Shown here: piece after piece, positions 34,889 through 44,023 of the stretch | Numbering within the stretch: position 1 is the stretch's first letter | Layout of the letters: every line of letters starts with the position of its first letter | Origin: Nonomuraea sp. SYSU D8015 | GTDB lineage: Bacteria; Actinomycetota; Actinomycetes; Streptosporangiales; Streptosporangiaceae | Direction: 5' to 3' | Length of the DNA: 64,000 bases | Assembly (NCBI RefSeq): GCF_008065375.1 | Contig: NZ_VJYI01000001.1 | Span: forward strand, 1 to 64,000 | Notes under the pieces: model-generated | Seen by the model: the letters and a program-made list of their open reading frames with translations, nothing else | What the model was told of the DNA's origin: nothing | The model's database searches: none | Position numbers and translations under genes: made by a program

Positions 34889-35445
34889 CCCCCCACCCGA
34901 ACGCCGCCACCACTCCGCCCAGCCTGCGCCGGCCCGCTCTATGGACCTTTGGGCCCGCCCGGCGCGTGCTGACGGCCCGCTCGGTGGACGTTTCGGCCCC
35001 CACGCACGTGCGACGGCCCGCTCGACCGCGTCACGGCCCGCTCGACGGGTGTCACGGCCCGTGCGATGCGCGATTCGGCCCGCGCGGCGCTCGTCGTGGC
35101 CGGCCCGCGCTGTCGTTGGGCGATGTGCGCGGCGTCCGTCTCACCGGCGCCGCCGTCGAGGCGGGCCTGCGGCGTCGTCCCGCCAGCGGTGCGTGCGGCA
35201 CGGTGGCATCGCGCGGCCTCTGGCACGTGGCCCTGTTCTCGGTCTGCGCCAGGCTGGCCGGCCGACGTCGCGGTCGGCGCGGTCGCCGCACGGCCGGTTC
35301 GGGTGACGCGATCACCGGCTCGGCAGGTCCCACGGCCCGCGCGGCGCGCTGCCGTTCGTGCCTCTGCGCGGCGTCCATCTCGGCCGCGCCGCCATAGGGC
35401 CACCCTGTGCCGGCCGCCATGGGCGGGCGCGGTCGTCGGGGGGCC
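34889..35445. other. Gene-free region carrying a degenerate GC-rich repeat array
   Basis: About 560 bases with no credible gene. From 34930 to about 35110 the phrase CGGCCCG recurs about nine times, every 20-25 bases, each followed by a variable 13-18 bases. A related block (CGGCCCGCGCGGCGC with TGCGCGGCGTCCRTCTC) appears near 35070-35155 and again near 35335-35395. Restart of such repeats is described in findings. Confidence 0.55.
34930..35110. repeat. Degenerate tandem repeat, unit about 21 bp, core CGGCCCG
   Basis: Successive units start CGGCCCGCTCTATGG, GGGCCCGCCC, CGGCCCGCTCGGTGG, CGGCCCCCACG, CGGCCCGCTCGACCG, CGGCCCGCTCGACGG, CGGCCCGTGCGATG, CGGCCCGCGCGGC, CGGCCCGCGCTG. Spacing is not a multiple of three throughout, so it is not a coding repeat. 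Confidence 0.55.
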
Positions 35446-36393
35446 TCAGGCGGCCGGGGCGGTGGTGGGCTTGCGGGGGCGGGCGAAAGCGCCCTGGGTG
35501 AGGGCGATGGCCGCGAGGATGACGACCGCGCCCACCGGCTGGTTCCAGCTGATCGTCTCGCCCAGCACCGCCACGCCGGACGCCGCCGCGAACACCGGCA
35601 GCAGGTACGTCACCGTGGACGTCGTCGTCACGCCGGCCTGCGCCTGCACCCAGTACAGCAACAGGTACGCCAGCCCCGTCCCCAGCCCGCCGAGCGCCCC
35701 CAAGCTCCACCACACTTCGGCAGGCGCCTCCAGGTCCACCAGCGGCACCCCGGCCACCAGCGTCACCACGGCGAGCTGGACGGTGCCGGCGACCAACTGC
35801 CCGGCGGCCAGCACCACGGCGGGTTCAGGCCGCCGCCCGGTGATGAACCGCCCCATGTACGCGCCCCCGACCCCGTAACAAACCGCCGCCCCGAAGCAGG
35901 CCAGGCTCCCGCCCAGCTGCCCGCCGTCCAGAGGCTGCCACACCCCGAGCACCACCATCACCCCGGCGAACCCCAGCCCGAGCCCCGTCACCCGCCCGGC
36001 CGTCGCCCGTTCGGTCCGCAGCATGAGCGTGAAGGCCAGCGTGCACAGCGGCGTCGTGGCGTTCCAGATCGCGGCCACCACGGACGAGACGTACTGCTCG
36101 CCGTAGGCGAAGAGCGTGAAGGGAAGCGTGGTGAGCACCACGGAGGCGATGAGGAAGTGCCCCCAGAGCCGGGGGTCGCGAGGGAGCGACCGCCGGGAGA
36201 TCGCGAGCGCGAGCAGCAGGACGGCGGAGCCGATGACCATCCGCCCGAACGACACTTGGAGCGGATGCAGCGAGGCCACCGCGACCTTGATGAAGAAGAA
36301 ACTGTTGCCCCAGACGGCCGCCAGGATCAGGAACCCCGGCAGCCACCTCCCCACGGCCTTGCTCCGCACGTACGCCTCCCGTCGATGAACCAT
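35446..36393 (-). CDS. EamA/DMT-family transporter
   Basis: A 315-residue drug/metabolite transporter with ten predicted helices in two EamA repeats. AAVWGNSFFFIKVAVA (about 26-41) and WNATTPLCTLAFTLMLRTERA end and join repeat one; LGETISWNQPVGAVVIL marks the end of repeat two. It may export amino acids or metabolites. A perfect palindrome 34 bases upstream of the ATG is a likely operator. Confidence 0.9.
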   Translation of the reverse strand: MVHRREAYVRSKAVGRWLPGFLILAAVWGNSFFFIKVAVASLHPLQVSFGRMVIGSAVLLLALAISRRSLPRDPRLWGHFLIASVVLTTLPFTLFAYGEQYVSSVVAAIWNATTPLCTLAFTLMLRTERATAGRVTGLGLGFAGVMVVLGVWQPLDGGQLGGSLACFGAAVCYGVGGAYMGRFITGRRPEPAVVLAAGQLVAGTVQLAVVTLVAGVPLVDLEAPAEVWWSLGALGGLGTGLAYLLLYWVQAQAGVTTTSTVTYLLPVFAAASGVAVLGETISWNQPVGAVVILAAIALTQGAFARPRKPTTAPAA

Positions 36394-36426
36394 CGAGGAG
36401 CGTAGCGATCAGAACACCCGCGTACG

Positions 36427-36442
36427 TAGGGATATATCCCTA
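36427..36442. promoter_or_regulatory. Perfect palindrome, candidate operator of the EamA gene
   Basis: TAGGGATATATCCCTA is an 8-bp perfect inverted repeat with no spacer, 34 bases upstream of the EamA start and between it and the sthA stop. Its central TATATC could be the minus-10 element on the minus strand. The regulator is unknown. Confidence 0.5.
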
Positions 36443-36479
36443 TTTCGGTGCCTCAGAAAGCGAGCCCGGAGCCGGAGGG

Positions 36480-37892
36480 TCACATCCCCGCGGTGAGCCG
36501 GGCGATCACCCGCATCTTGTTCATCGCGTCGAGCGCCGCCACCTTGTACGACTCCGCCAGCGTCGGATAGTTGAACACCGCGTTGACGAGGTAGTCCACC
36601 GTCCCGCCGCATCCCATGACGGTCTGCCCGATGTGCACCAGCTCCGTCGCCCCGGTGCCGAACACGTGCACGCCGAGCAGCTTCCTGTCCTCGGAGGAGA
36701 CCAGCAGCTTGAGCATCCCGTACGAGTCGCCGATGATCTGCCCCCTGGCCAGCTCCCGGTAGCGCGAGACGCCGACCTCGAACGGGATCTTGTCGCGGGT
36801 CAGCTCGTCCTCCGACTTCCCGACGAAGCTGATCTCCGGGATCGTGTAGATCCCGATCGGCGGCAGGTCGGCCAGCTCCTCGACCGGCTCGCCGCAGGCG
36901 TGCTGGGCGGCCAGCCGGCCCTGCTCCATCGAGGTGGCCGCCAGCGCAGGGAAGCCGATCACGTCCCCCACCGCGTAGATGTGGGGGACGGCCGTGGCGT
37001 AGTTGTCGTCCACGGCGATCCGGCCCCTGGCGTCGGCGGCCAGGCCGGCGGCCTCCAGGCACAGGTCGGCGGTCTTGCCCTGGCGGCCCGCCGAGTACAT
37101 CACGCAGTCGGCGGGGATCTTCTTGCCGCTCTCCAGCAGGGTCAGCGCGCCGCCCGGACGGCGCTCGACGGCGGCGACGTTCTCGCCGAACCTGAAGGTC
37201 ACCGCCAGGTCGCGCAGGTGGTATTTCAGCGCCTCGACGATCTCCAGGTCGCAGAACTCCAGCATGCGCTCGCGCCGCTCCACCACCGTCACCTTGGTGC
37301 CGAGCGCGGCGAACATGGAGGCGTACTCGATGCCGATGACCCCGGCGCCCACCACGACGAGCGTCTCGGGCACCTGTTCGAGGTGGAGGATCGCGTCGGA
37401 GTCGATGACGGTCTTGCCGTCGAACTCGACGCTGTCCGGGCGGGCCGGCATGGTGCCGGTGGCGATCACGATCTTCTCCGCGGTGACCTTCTTCTCCGCG
37501 GTCTCGTCATCGTGGGTGATCCCGATCGTGTGCGGGTCCAGGAAGCGGCCGGTGCCGTGGAGCACGGTCACGTGGTTGCGGGCGAGCTGGCTGCGGATCA
37601 CCTGGATCTCGCGGCCGATGACGTGCTGGGTGCGCATGCCCAGGTCGGCGACCGTGATCTCCTCCTTGACCCGGTAGCTGGCGCCGTACAGCTCACGCTG
37701 GTTGAGGCCAGTGAGGTAGAGGACCGCCTCCCTCAGGGTCTTGGACGGGATCGTCCCCGTGTTGATGCACACGCCGCCGATCATGTGCCGTTTCTCGACT
37801 ATCGCGACGCGCTTGCCGAGTTTCGCCGCCGCGATCGCGGCCTTCTGCCCACCAGGTCCGGAACCCAGAACCACAACATCAAAGTCCGCCAC
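36480..37892 (-). CDS. sthA: Soluble pyridine nucleotide transhydrogenase SthA
   Basis: Transfers hydride between NADPH and NAD+. The 470 residues have the FAD-binding GSGPGG (10-15), an NAD(P) Rossmann motif [17 protein letters not shown] in the middle, and the FAD-contacting YAVGDVIG. The active-site region reads [11 protein letters not shown] (41-51): only the first Cys of the lipoamide dehydrogenase CxxxxC pair remains (Cys42; Thr47 replaces the second), which is diagnostic for SthA rather than a disulfide reductase. Start ATG 37892. It is followed by the palindrome in front of the EamA gene. Confidence 0.93.
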   Translation of the reverse strand: MADFDVVVLGSGPGGQKAAIAAAKLGKRVAIVEKRHMIGGVCINTGTIPSKTLREAVLYLTGLNQRELYGASYRVKEEITVADLGMRTQHVIGREIQVIRSQLARNHVTVLHGTGRFLDPHTIGITHDDETAEKKVTAEKIVIATGTMPARPDSVEFDGKTVIDSDAILHLEQVPETLVVVGAGVIGIEYASMFAALGTKVTVVERRERMLEFCDLEIVEALKYHLRDLAVTFRFGENVAAVERRPGGALTLLESGKKIPADCVMYSAGRQGKTADLCLEAAGLAADARGRIAVDDNYATAVPHIYAVGDVIGFPALAATSMEQGRLAAQHACGEPVEELADLPPIGIYTIPEISFVGKSEDELTRDKIPFEVGVSRYRELARGQIIGDSYGMLKLLVSSEDRKLLGVHVFGTGATELVHIGQTVMGCGGTVDYLVNAVFNYPTLAESYKVAALDAMNKMRVIARLTAGM

Positions 37893-37988
37893 ACCGTACA
37901 GTCTGGGGGCGGCTTGTCAACGGCGAAAGACCTGTCAGGGGAAGCGCTCGGGATTCCGACGCGGCGGCATCCTCCGCCGTCACCCGCG

Positions 37989-38837
37989 TCACCGGCCGCG
38001 CCGAACGGTGAACCGCACCTCGTCGCCCGGCCTGAGCTGGGCGGCGACCGCCAGGTCCGCGGAGCGCACGACGCCGATCACCGGGTAGCCCCCGGTCGGG
38101 GGATGGTCGGTGAGGAACACGATCGGTTGCCCGTTCGGCGGCACCTGGACCGCCCCGGTGACCATGCCCTCGCTCGGCAGCTCGCCCTCCTTGGCCCGCG
38201 CCAACTCGGGCCCGCGCAGGCGCACGCCCACGCGGTTGCTGTCCTGGCTCACGGTGTACGGGGCCGCGCACATCGCCTCCAGCGCCTCCGGGACGAACCA
38301 GTCGTCGCGCGGCCCCGGCACCACCCGCAGCACGGCGGGCCGCGGCTCAGGCGGCGGCGCCAGGTCGACCGGGATCACGCCCTCCGGCCGCCCGACCGGC
38401 AGCACCATGCCCTCCCGCAGCGGCTCGGGACCGAGCCCCGACAGCGAGTCGGTGGACCTGCTGCCGAGCACCGGCTCGACCGCGATCCCGCCGCGCACCG
38501 CCAGATAAGTCCGCAACCCCCACTGGGGCGCTCCCAGCCGCAGCTCCGCCCCCTCGGGAACCCAGAACGGCACCCCCATGCCCGCCCCCGCGACCGGCCC
38601 GGCCGGCACCGGCGCGCCCGCCAGCGCCACCCACGCCCCCGCCAGGAAGCGCAGCCGCGCCATCCCGAACGTGAACTCGATCCCCGCCAGCCCCTCGGCG
38701 TTGCCCAGGAGGCGGTTGGCCAGCCGCAGGCTCCCGGCGTCCGCCGCGCCCGAGCCGGGCACGCCCAGGTGGGCGTACCCGGGCCGGCCGAGGTCCTGGA
38801 CGGTCGCGTACGGGCCGGGCGCGAGCACTTCGATCAT
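37989..38837 (-). CDS. pxpC: 5-oxoprolinase subunit C (biotin-dependent carboxyltransferase-like)
   Basis: The PxpC subunit of prokaryotic 5-oxoprolinase, which with PxpA and PxpB opens 5-oxoproline to glutamate using ATP. In 282 residues it has ATVQDLGRPGYAHLGVPGSGAAD (14-36), YLAVRGGIAVEPVLGSRSTD, SNRVGVRLRGP and IVFLTDHPPTGGYPVIG, the KipA/PxpC set. The ATG at 38837 overlaps the pxpB stop by four bases. Last gene of the coupled pxpABC operon. Confidence 0.93.
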   Translation of the reverse strand: MIEVLAPGPYATVQDLGRPGYAHLGVPGSGAADAGSLRLANRLLGNAEGLAGIEFTFGMARLRFLAGAWVALAGAPVPAGPVAGAGMGVPFWVPEGAELRLGAPQWGLRTYLAVRGGIAVEPVLGSRSTDSLSGLGPEPLREGMVLPVGRPEGVIPVDLAPPPEPRPAVLRVVPGPRDDWFVPEALEAMCAAPYTVSQDSNRVGVRLRGPELARAKEGELPSEGMVTGAVQVPPNGQPIVFLTDHPPTGGYPVIGVVRSADLAVAAQLRPGDEVRFTVRRGR

Positions 38838-39451
38838 GCCGGCCGGAACCGCACGCGCATGCCGGGCCGGAACAGCGACGGCGGGTCGGCCGCCACGTCC
38901 CACACCCGCACCGAGGTGCGCCCGATCAGCCGCCACCCACCGGGCGAGGCGCTCGGATAGACCGCCGAGTACGGCCCCGCGATGGCCACGGACCCGGCCG
39001 GGACCGAGGTCCTCGGCGTGTCGAGCCGCGGCGTCTCCAGCACCGGATCGAGCCCGGTCAGATAGGCGAACCCCGGCGCGAACCCCAGCCACCCCACCAC
39101 CAGCTCGCGCCCCGCGTGGCGGGTGATCACCTCGTCGGCCGGGATCCCCGCCAGCGCCGCCACGGAATCGAGATCGGCCCCGTCATAGACCACGGGAATC
39201 GTGACGACCGGCCCTTCCACCGGCTCGCGGGCGGCCGTCCTGGCCCGCTCGCGGGCGGCGACCTCTTCGAGCAGCGCCCGCAACCGCCCCTGGTCGGCCC
39301 CGGGGGCCACCACGAGAACGGTCTCCGGCCCCGGCACGATCTCCACGACCCCCTCCGGCCGCTCGTCCCGCAGGGCGGCGTCCAGCCGGTGTGACAGCTC
39401 CAGCGAGCCCGTCTCGACGAGCAGCCCGTGCTCCCCGGCCATTCTGATCAT
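38834..39451 (-). CDS. pxpB: 5-oxoprolinase subunit B
   Basis: A 205-residue KipI/PxpB protein. The conserved VGWLGFAPGFAYLTGLDP, LDTPRTSVPAGSVAIAGPYSAVYP and SPGGWRLIGRT blocks are present. It pairs with PxpC and passes the phosphorylated intermediate within the PxpABC complex. It overlaps pxpA and pxpC by four bases each, so the three are translated in fixed ratio. Confidence 0.93.
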   Translation of the reverse strand: MIRMAGEHGLLVETGSLELSHRLDAALRDERPEGVVEIVPGPETVLVVAPGADQGRLRALLEEVAARERARTAAREPVEGPVVTIPVVYDGADLDSVAALAGIPADEVITRHAGRELVVGWLGFAPGFAYLTGLDPVLETPRLDTPRTSVPAGSVAIAGPYSAVYPSASPGGWRLIGRTSVRVWDVAADPPSLFRPGMRVRFRPA

Positions 39452-40203
39452 CCGAACGCCTGCAGGACCACTCCGGCGGCCAGCAACGCGTCCCGCACCC
39501 CCTGAGCCAGCCGGACGGCGTCAGGCGTGTCTCCGTGGACGCAGATGGAACGGGCGGAAATCGGTACGGAGCTCCCGTCCACGGCCGTCACAGAGCCTTC
39601 TACGGCCATCTGGAGGGCACGGTGGGCCACGGCCTCCGGATCGTGGATGACCGCGCCGGGCTCACGACGCGGGACGAGCGTCCCGGCCGGGGTGTACGCC
39701 CGGTCCGCGAACGCCTCGTTCACCGTCGGCACGCCCTCCGCCGCCGCCACCTTGTGCACGACCGAGCCCGGAAGCGTGAGCACCGGCAGGGAGGGGTCGT
39801 AGTCGGCCACCGCGTCGATCACGGCCGCCGCCTGCGCCTCGTCGCGGCAGATGCGGTTGTAGAGCGCCCCGTGCGGCTTGACGTACGACACCCGGCCGCC
39901 CATCGCCCTGGCGATGCCGTCCACGGCGGCGAGCTGGTAGAGCACCTCCGCGCACAGCTCCTCGGGCTCGAGGTCCATCTCCCTGCGGCCGAAGTGCGCC
40001 AGGTCCCGGTAGGACACCTGCGCCCCGATCGCCACGCCCCGATCGACCGCCGCCGCGCAGGTGCGCCTGATGGTCACGGGGTCGCCGGCGTGGAAACCGC
40101 AGGCCACGTTGGCGCTCGTGACGATGTCGAGCAGCGCGAGGTCGTCGCCGAGGCGCCAGATGCCGAAGCCCTCGCCCAGGTCCGCGTTGAGGTCGATCAC
40201 CAT
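39448..40203 (-). CDS. pxpA: 5-oxoprolinase subunit A (LamB/YcsF family)
   Basis: First gene of the 5-oxoprolinase operon, 251 residues. LNADLGEGFGIW (4-15), ANVACGFHAGDP and YVKPHGALYN followed by VHGDTPDAV near the end are the signature blocks of PxpA. 5-oxoproline arises as a glutathione-related and spontaneous glutamine by-product, so the operon is a housekeeping scavenger. The ATG at 40203 begins the conserved MVIDLNADLGE; the frame remains open far upstream through unrelated sequence. Confidence 0.93.
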   Translation of the reverse strand: MVIDLNADLGEGFGIWRLGDDLALLDIVTSANVACGFHAGDPVTIRRTCAAAVDRGVAIGAQVSYRDLAHFGRREMDLEPEELCAEVLYQLAAVDGIARAMGGRVSYVKPHGALYNRICRDEAQAAAVIDAVADYDPSLPVLTLPGSVVHKVAAAEGVPTVNEAFADRAYTPAGTLVPRREPGAVIHDPEAVAHRALQMAVEGSVTAVDGSSVPISARSICVHGDTPDAVRLAQGVRDALLAAGVVLQAFG

Positions 40204-40226
40204 GGGACCATCATGGCAACTCCCCG

Positions 40227-40997
40227 TCATCTTGGCGCGACGAACAGCGTCTGAGTCGCCGTGCCCACCTGGCCGGTCTCGTCGTAGAGCGTGGAACGGG
40301 TCAGTCCGCGGCCGGCCGGGCCGATGACGGTCTCGGCGTCCATGCAGATCCACTCGCCGGCCGGGGCGCGGAACAGGGAGATCGTCAGGTCCACGTTCAC
40401 GAAGACGTGCGTGGCGAAGTCGACGGCGAAGCTGACGCCGTTGCCGCTGTCGGCGAACACCGCCAGGCGCTCGAGCGGGGTCGTCTCCTCGCCCTCGACC
40501 AGCGGGACCGTGAGCCTGCCCCACACCGTGGCCGGGCCGATCTCCATGGGACCGCCGGTGACGAAGCGCCAGTCGAGCGCCTTGCCGTACCCGAAGCCGG
40601 AGCTCAGCCACGAGCTCGCGTGCTCCGCCGGGCGCGGCGGCACGGGGGAGGGCGGCCCCGGGACCGGGGTCGCGGGCGTGGCGGCCTCGCGGATGCGCCA
40701 GGCGCTCGCCCGGACGTACTCGCGGCCGCCGGACGACACGCTCGCCGTGAGGCACTGCACGCGCTTGCCGTCGCGGGCCACGCCGGTCGCGATCTCCAGC
40801 TCGGCCACCGGCACCGGCGCGAACACGTCCACTACCAGCCTGGACGGTTCCAAGCCCGGCCGCGGGGCGGTGCGGGCCAGCTCGTGCACGATCAGCGCGG
40901 TGACCGGGCCCATGTGCTGGGTGGAAGGGTCCCAAGGGCCCTGGGTGTGCTCCGACGCCAGGTAGCGGCCCTCCGCCAGGCGGGCGTACATCGACAT
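40227..40997 (-). CDS. Acyl-CoA thioesterase-like double hot-dog protein
   Basis: A 256-residue thioesterase-family protein with two hot-dog halves. The first half has GPWDPSTQHMGPVTALIVHELAR with the LVVDVFAPVP strand; the second has WGRLTVPLVEGEETTPLERLAVFADSGNGVSFAVDF and a closing STLYDETGQVGTATQTLFV. This pattern is common in actinobacterial TesB-like proteins. On the minus strand TAGAAT stands 8 bases before the ATG at 40997, so the message may be leaderless. A second Met two codons later is possible. Confidence 0.8.
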   Translation of the reverse strand: MSMYARLAEGRYLASEHTQGPWDPSTQHMGPVTALIVHELARTAPRPGLEPSRLVVDVFAPVPVAELEIATGVARDGKRVQCLTASVSSGGREYVRASAWRIREAATPATPVPGPPSPVPPRPAEHASSWLSSGFGYGKALDWRFVTGGPMEIGPATVWGRLTVPLVEGEETTPLERLAVFADSGNGVSFAVDFATHVFVNVDLTISLFRAPAGEWICMDAETVIGPAGRGLTRSTLYDETGQVGTATQTLFVAPR

Positions 40998-41185
40998 AGA
41001 ACGATATTCTAGGGCGGACGGCGCCCGCGGCCGGCCGCATTCCCGCACGCGCCGCCCCGTCGCAGGCCGGCCTCCATGGAGCCGTCCACGCGCTCCCCTT
41101 TCCCAACAGCCCGAGAGGACGGGAGGGACAGTCGTGACCAGGTGCGGAGAACGGGCCCGGCTGTGGTGAGGTGCGGAAGACGACG

Positions 41186-42736
41186 CTAGATCTCGTCGGG
41201 GATGTCGGCGATGTCGTCGAGGGCCGCGGCGAGCTCGTCGGGGTCGCCGCCGATCCGCTCGGCGATCTCGATCAGCACGTGGAGCACGTCGTGGCGGTCG
41301 TGGCCGAGGTCGAGCAGGCGCTGGGCGGCCTCCCACAGCTGCGGCGGGTCGCCGTCCCACAGCCGGGTGGCGATCTCCTCGTGCCAGGCCAGGTGCTCCT
41401 GGTCGACCGCGCCGCCGTGGTCGATCTCGATCAACGTGCGCCGGTCGGCCTCGTCGGCCGGGTTGAGCCGGTCGAGCTCGATGCCGTTGTGCGTGCCCTG
41501 CAGATAGGGGAAGGCGAAGACCCGCCTGGCCAGCGCCGACAGGTCGCCGTCCGGCAGCAGCCGCTCCAGCAGGGATCGGTCCAGACCGAACGACGTCGGG
41601 TCGCGGTACGCCTCGGGGAACTTGCCCGTGGCCTCCCACACCGCGTCGAGCGTGGCCTTGAGCCCCTGATCGGGCAGCCCCGTGCGGTGCGCCGCGAAGC
41701 GGACCCAGGCCGACAGCACGTGCGGCATCGCCTCCTGCTCGGCCTCGCTCAGCATCACCTTGCGCGGCAGCCAGTCGAGCAGGAACGTCTCGCACTTGGT
41801 CGGGCTGACCCGCAGCGGCCGGTTGAAGTCCTGCTCGCAGCCGTAGTCGATGATGTGGTCGGCGCACCGCGAGGCCGCCGACGGGTCGGACAGGTGCTCG
41901 GCCGCGTCGGAGGCCAGGAACTCCGCCGCCAGCATGGCCCGCCGCTCGCGGCTGTAGGGGGCCTCGATGTGCAGCGGGGCGGGGCGCTTGCGGCCCGGCG
42001 GCAGCGCCTTGATCCGGGCGCGGGCGAAGGCGTGGTAAGCGCTGTAACTGTCGCTCACCGGCGGCGGGTTCTTCGGCTCGCCGGTGGCCTTCATCGCCGA
42101 CTCCAGCAGCGCCCTGGCCTGCTCGGGCTGGATCTCCTCGAACAGCAGCATCGCGTTGCCCGCGGCCTCGGCCCTGGCCTGCTCCAGCAGCTTGTCGACC
42201 TCGGACGACACCCAGGCGTCGCGCGCCATGCCGCTCATGTTGTAGTCGACGACCATGACCAGGGCGTGGCGGTCTCGCGGCTGGGATGCCTCGTTCCAGC
42301 GGTAGGCGAAGGTGCAGATCACCGTGTCCTGGTCGCCGTAGGCGTCGCGGGAGACGTAGCAGCCGGCGGGCTTGACGGCGCCGACCTTGTCGGCCCAGCC
42401 GGGCCGGGCCACCCCGGACTCCATCATCGCCAGAGCCGCGCCCTCGGCCTTGGCGCCCTGGCGGGCCGTGCCCAGATAGGCCAGGCAGATCAGCAACGTC
42501 AGAGAGGCCGGCGTGCCCGCCTTGGCGGCGTAGTCGACCAGGCCCTCCCCGAGCACCTGCTCCACGTCGCCGCCCCTGACCCGCTTGCCCCACCAGGCTC
42601 CGATCATGTCGGATACCATCAGCTCCGCGTCGAGAGGGGTGCGTACGGCCAGCAGCTCGCGAGCCGCCTGCACCATCTCCTTGAACACGTCGTCTGGCGG
42701 GGTGCTCTCCCGGGGATCTCGTCGGTGTCGGCGCAC
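41186..42736 (-). CDS. Unknown actinobacterial protein with DUF1841-like C-terminus
   Basis: A 516-residue soluble, largely helical protein that I do not recognise as a whole. The N-terminal half carries DVFKEMVQAARELL and SLTLLICLAYLGTARQGAKAEG. Near the middle are an acidic patch and SAYHAFARARIKALPPG. The last 75 residues (EHLAWHEEIATRLWDGDPP, then LLDLGHDRHDVLHVLIEI) resemble DUF1841/plasmid pRiA4b-like helices with a His-x3-His spacing that could bind metal. No signal peptide or membrane segment. It has its own promoter region after the hairpin at 42790-42810. Confidence 0.6.
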   Translation of the reverse strand: MRRHRRDPRESTPPDDVFKEMVQAARELLAVRTPLDAELMVSDMIGAWWGKRVRGGDVEQVLGEGLVDYAAKAGTPASLTLLICLAYLGTARQGAKAEGAALAMMESGVARPGWADKVGAVKPAGCYVSRDAYGDQDTVICTFAYRWNEASQPRDRHALVMVVDYNMSGMARDAWVSSEVDKLLEQARAEAAGNAMLLFEEIQPEQARALLESAMKATGEPKNPPPVSDSYSAYHAFARARIKALPPGRKRPAPLHIEAPYSRERRAMLAAEFLASDAAEHLSDPSAASRCADHIIDYGCEQDFNRPLRVSPTKCETFLLDWLPRKVMLSEAEQEAMPHVLSAWVRFAAHRTGLPDQGLKATLDAVWEATGKFPEAYRDPTSFGLDRSLLERLLPDGDLSALARRVFAFPYLQGTHNGIELDRLNPADEADRRTLIEIDHGGAVDQEHLAWHEEIATRLWDGDPPQLWEAAQRLLDLGHDRHDVLHVLIEIAERIGGDPDELAAALDDIADIPDEI

Positions 42737-42789
42737 ACCCTCACTCTCTCGTATTCCAGGCGCAAACGATGCGAAGAACCCGGCCTGGT

Positions 42790-42810
42790 AACCCCGATGT
42801 TATCGGGGTT
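42790..42810 (-). terminator. Hairpin terminator
   Basis: AACCCCGAT, loop GTT, ATCGGGGTT is a 9-bp perfect stem 48 bases past the stop of the small helical protein gene and 54 bases before the next gene's start. It is short on T residues but otherwise a sound terminator, separating the two transcripts. Confidence 0.6.
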
Positions 42811-42857
42811 TCTCGCCGTGGGCGCGCTGCCGCACACCCCCCGCGTCAGGAGCCCCG

Positions 42858-43082
42858 TCAGCGCGCGCTGCGCGGCGGGGGCGCCGAGTTGACGATCGCG
42901 AGCAGGTGCTCTCGCGCGATCCGTTCCACGATCTCGGGCGTCGCGGATATGCCCAGATGCTGCGCACACGCGCACACGTCGGCCACACAGCGGTCGATCG
43001 TGTCCACGGGTACGGTCAGGAACTCTTCGGCCAGCCTGAGACTGACCGGCTCCCGCAGGAACCGAGTGGCCAGAGCGAGCAT
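42858..43082 (-). CDS. Small helical protein, three-helix-bundle dimerisation type
   Basis: A 74-residue protein with RFLREPVSLRLAEEFLTVPVDTIDRCVADVCACAQHLGISATPEIVERIAREHL. Its helices and the CVADV.ACAQHLG pattern resemble the small actinobacterial three-helix bundle dimerisation family, often near regulators; this is a memory match. The ATG at 43082 is preferred to the in-frame one at 43115 because AGAGGA lies about 12 bases upstream. Function unknown. Confidence 0.5.
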   Translation of the reverse strand: MLALATRFLREPVSLRLAEEFLTVPVDTIDRCVADVCACAQHLGISATPEIVERIAREHLLAIVNSAPPPRSAR

Positions 43083-43236
43083 AGATGTCAGATTCCTCTG
43101 GAGACCCAGGGGCAAACCCCTAGGAATGTCTGCTGGGCGACTTGCGCTCTCATTTCACCTTTTCTCCGGCGCCTGTCAAGCCGTCCCGACGGCTGTGTTC
43201 ACGTCACCCGGTGCCCATTCATGCGAAGCTGTCTTC

Positions 43237-43806
43237 ATGCGCATCCAGCTCGCCCAGCGGAGCGAGGCAGACGAACTCCTCGGCCGCAGTCCGCTCGCCC
43301 TGCTCGTCGGCATGCTCCTCGACCAGCAGATCCCGATGGAATGGGCGTTCACGGGGCCATACACCATCTCGCAGCGGCTCGGGCATGACCTCACGGCCGA
43401 GGAGGTCGCGTCGTATGATCCTGAGGCGTTCGCCGCGCTGCTCGCCGAGAAGCCGGCCGTGCACCGCTACCCCAAGTCTATGGCGGCCAGGGTCCAGCAG
43501 CTCGCGGCCTACCTCGTCGAACACTACGACGGACGGCCCGAGAACATCTGGGCCGGCGTGACGGATGGCAAAGAGTTGCTGAAACGACTCATGGCCCTTC
43601 CGGGATACGGCAAGCAGAAGGCCCAGATTTTTTTGGCATTGCTGGGGAAGCAGATGGGGGTTCAGCCATCAGGCTGGCGTGAGGCAGCCGGAGCCTACGG
43701 CGAGGAGGGGTCACACCGATCGGTCGCCGACGTCGTCGACGCCGAGAGCCTGGTCCGCGTGCGTGCCGCCAAGCAGGAGGCCAAACGCGCGGCGAAGGCC
43801 CAGTAG
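43237..43806 (+). CDS. HhH-GPD-type DNA glycosylase
   Basis: A 189-residue base-excision repair protein of the HhH-GPD superfamily. LLVGMLLDQQIPMEWAF (22-38) is the start of the helical domain, and LMALPGYGKQKAQIFLALLGKQMGVQPSGW contains the helix-hairpin-helix (LPGYGKQKA) and the following region where the catalytic Asp/Lys normally sit. Unlike MutY/Nth there is no 4Fe-4S cluster loop. The lesion removed is unknown. Start ATG 43237. Confidence 0.85.
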   Translation: MRIQLAQRSEADELLGRSPLALLVGMLLDQQIPMEWAFTGPYTISQRLGHDLTAEEVASYDPEAFAALLAEKPAVHRYPKSMAARVQQLAAYLVEHYDGRPENIWAGVTDGKELLKRLMALPGYGKQKAQIFLALLGKQMGVQPSGWREAAGAYGEEGSHRSVADVVDAESLVRVRAAKQEAKRAAKAQ

Positions 43807-44023
43807 CTGCGCTGTAACCTGATCTTGCTGCGCGACGTGGAGCGATTTTGACAGGATGCGTTGACCTTAGAGGCGACCGGGCCGCGGCGGGGGCTTCCGT
43901 CCGCACATGCCCATCGCCGATGATGTACTGCAGAATCCGGTCGCCCGGAGCTGCGCTACGCCGAAACACGACTATGGAGATGTGCCGCGTGGGAGACCCT
44001 GGCACGCGACGGAGGTGCCGACC

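Noticed and set aside
34939..35403. 154-codon minus-strand frame in the repeat gap
   Set aside because: Arg/Ala/Gly-rich low-complexity translation of the GC repeat, without ribosome site or family.
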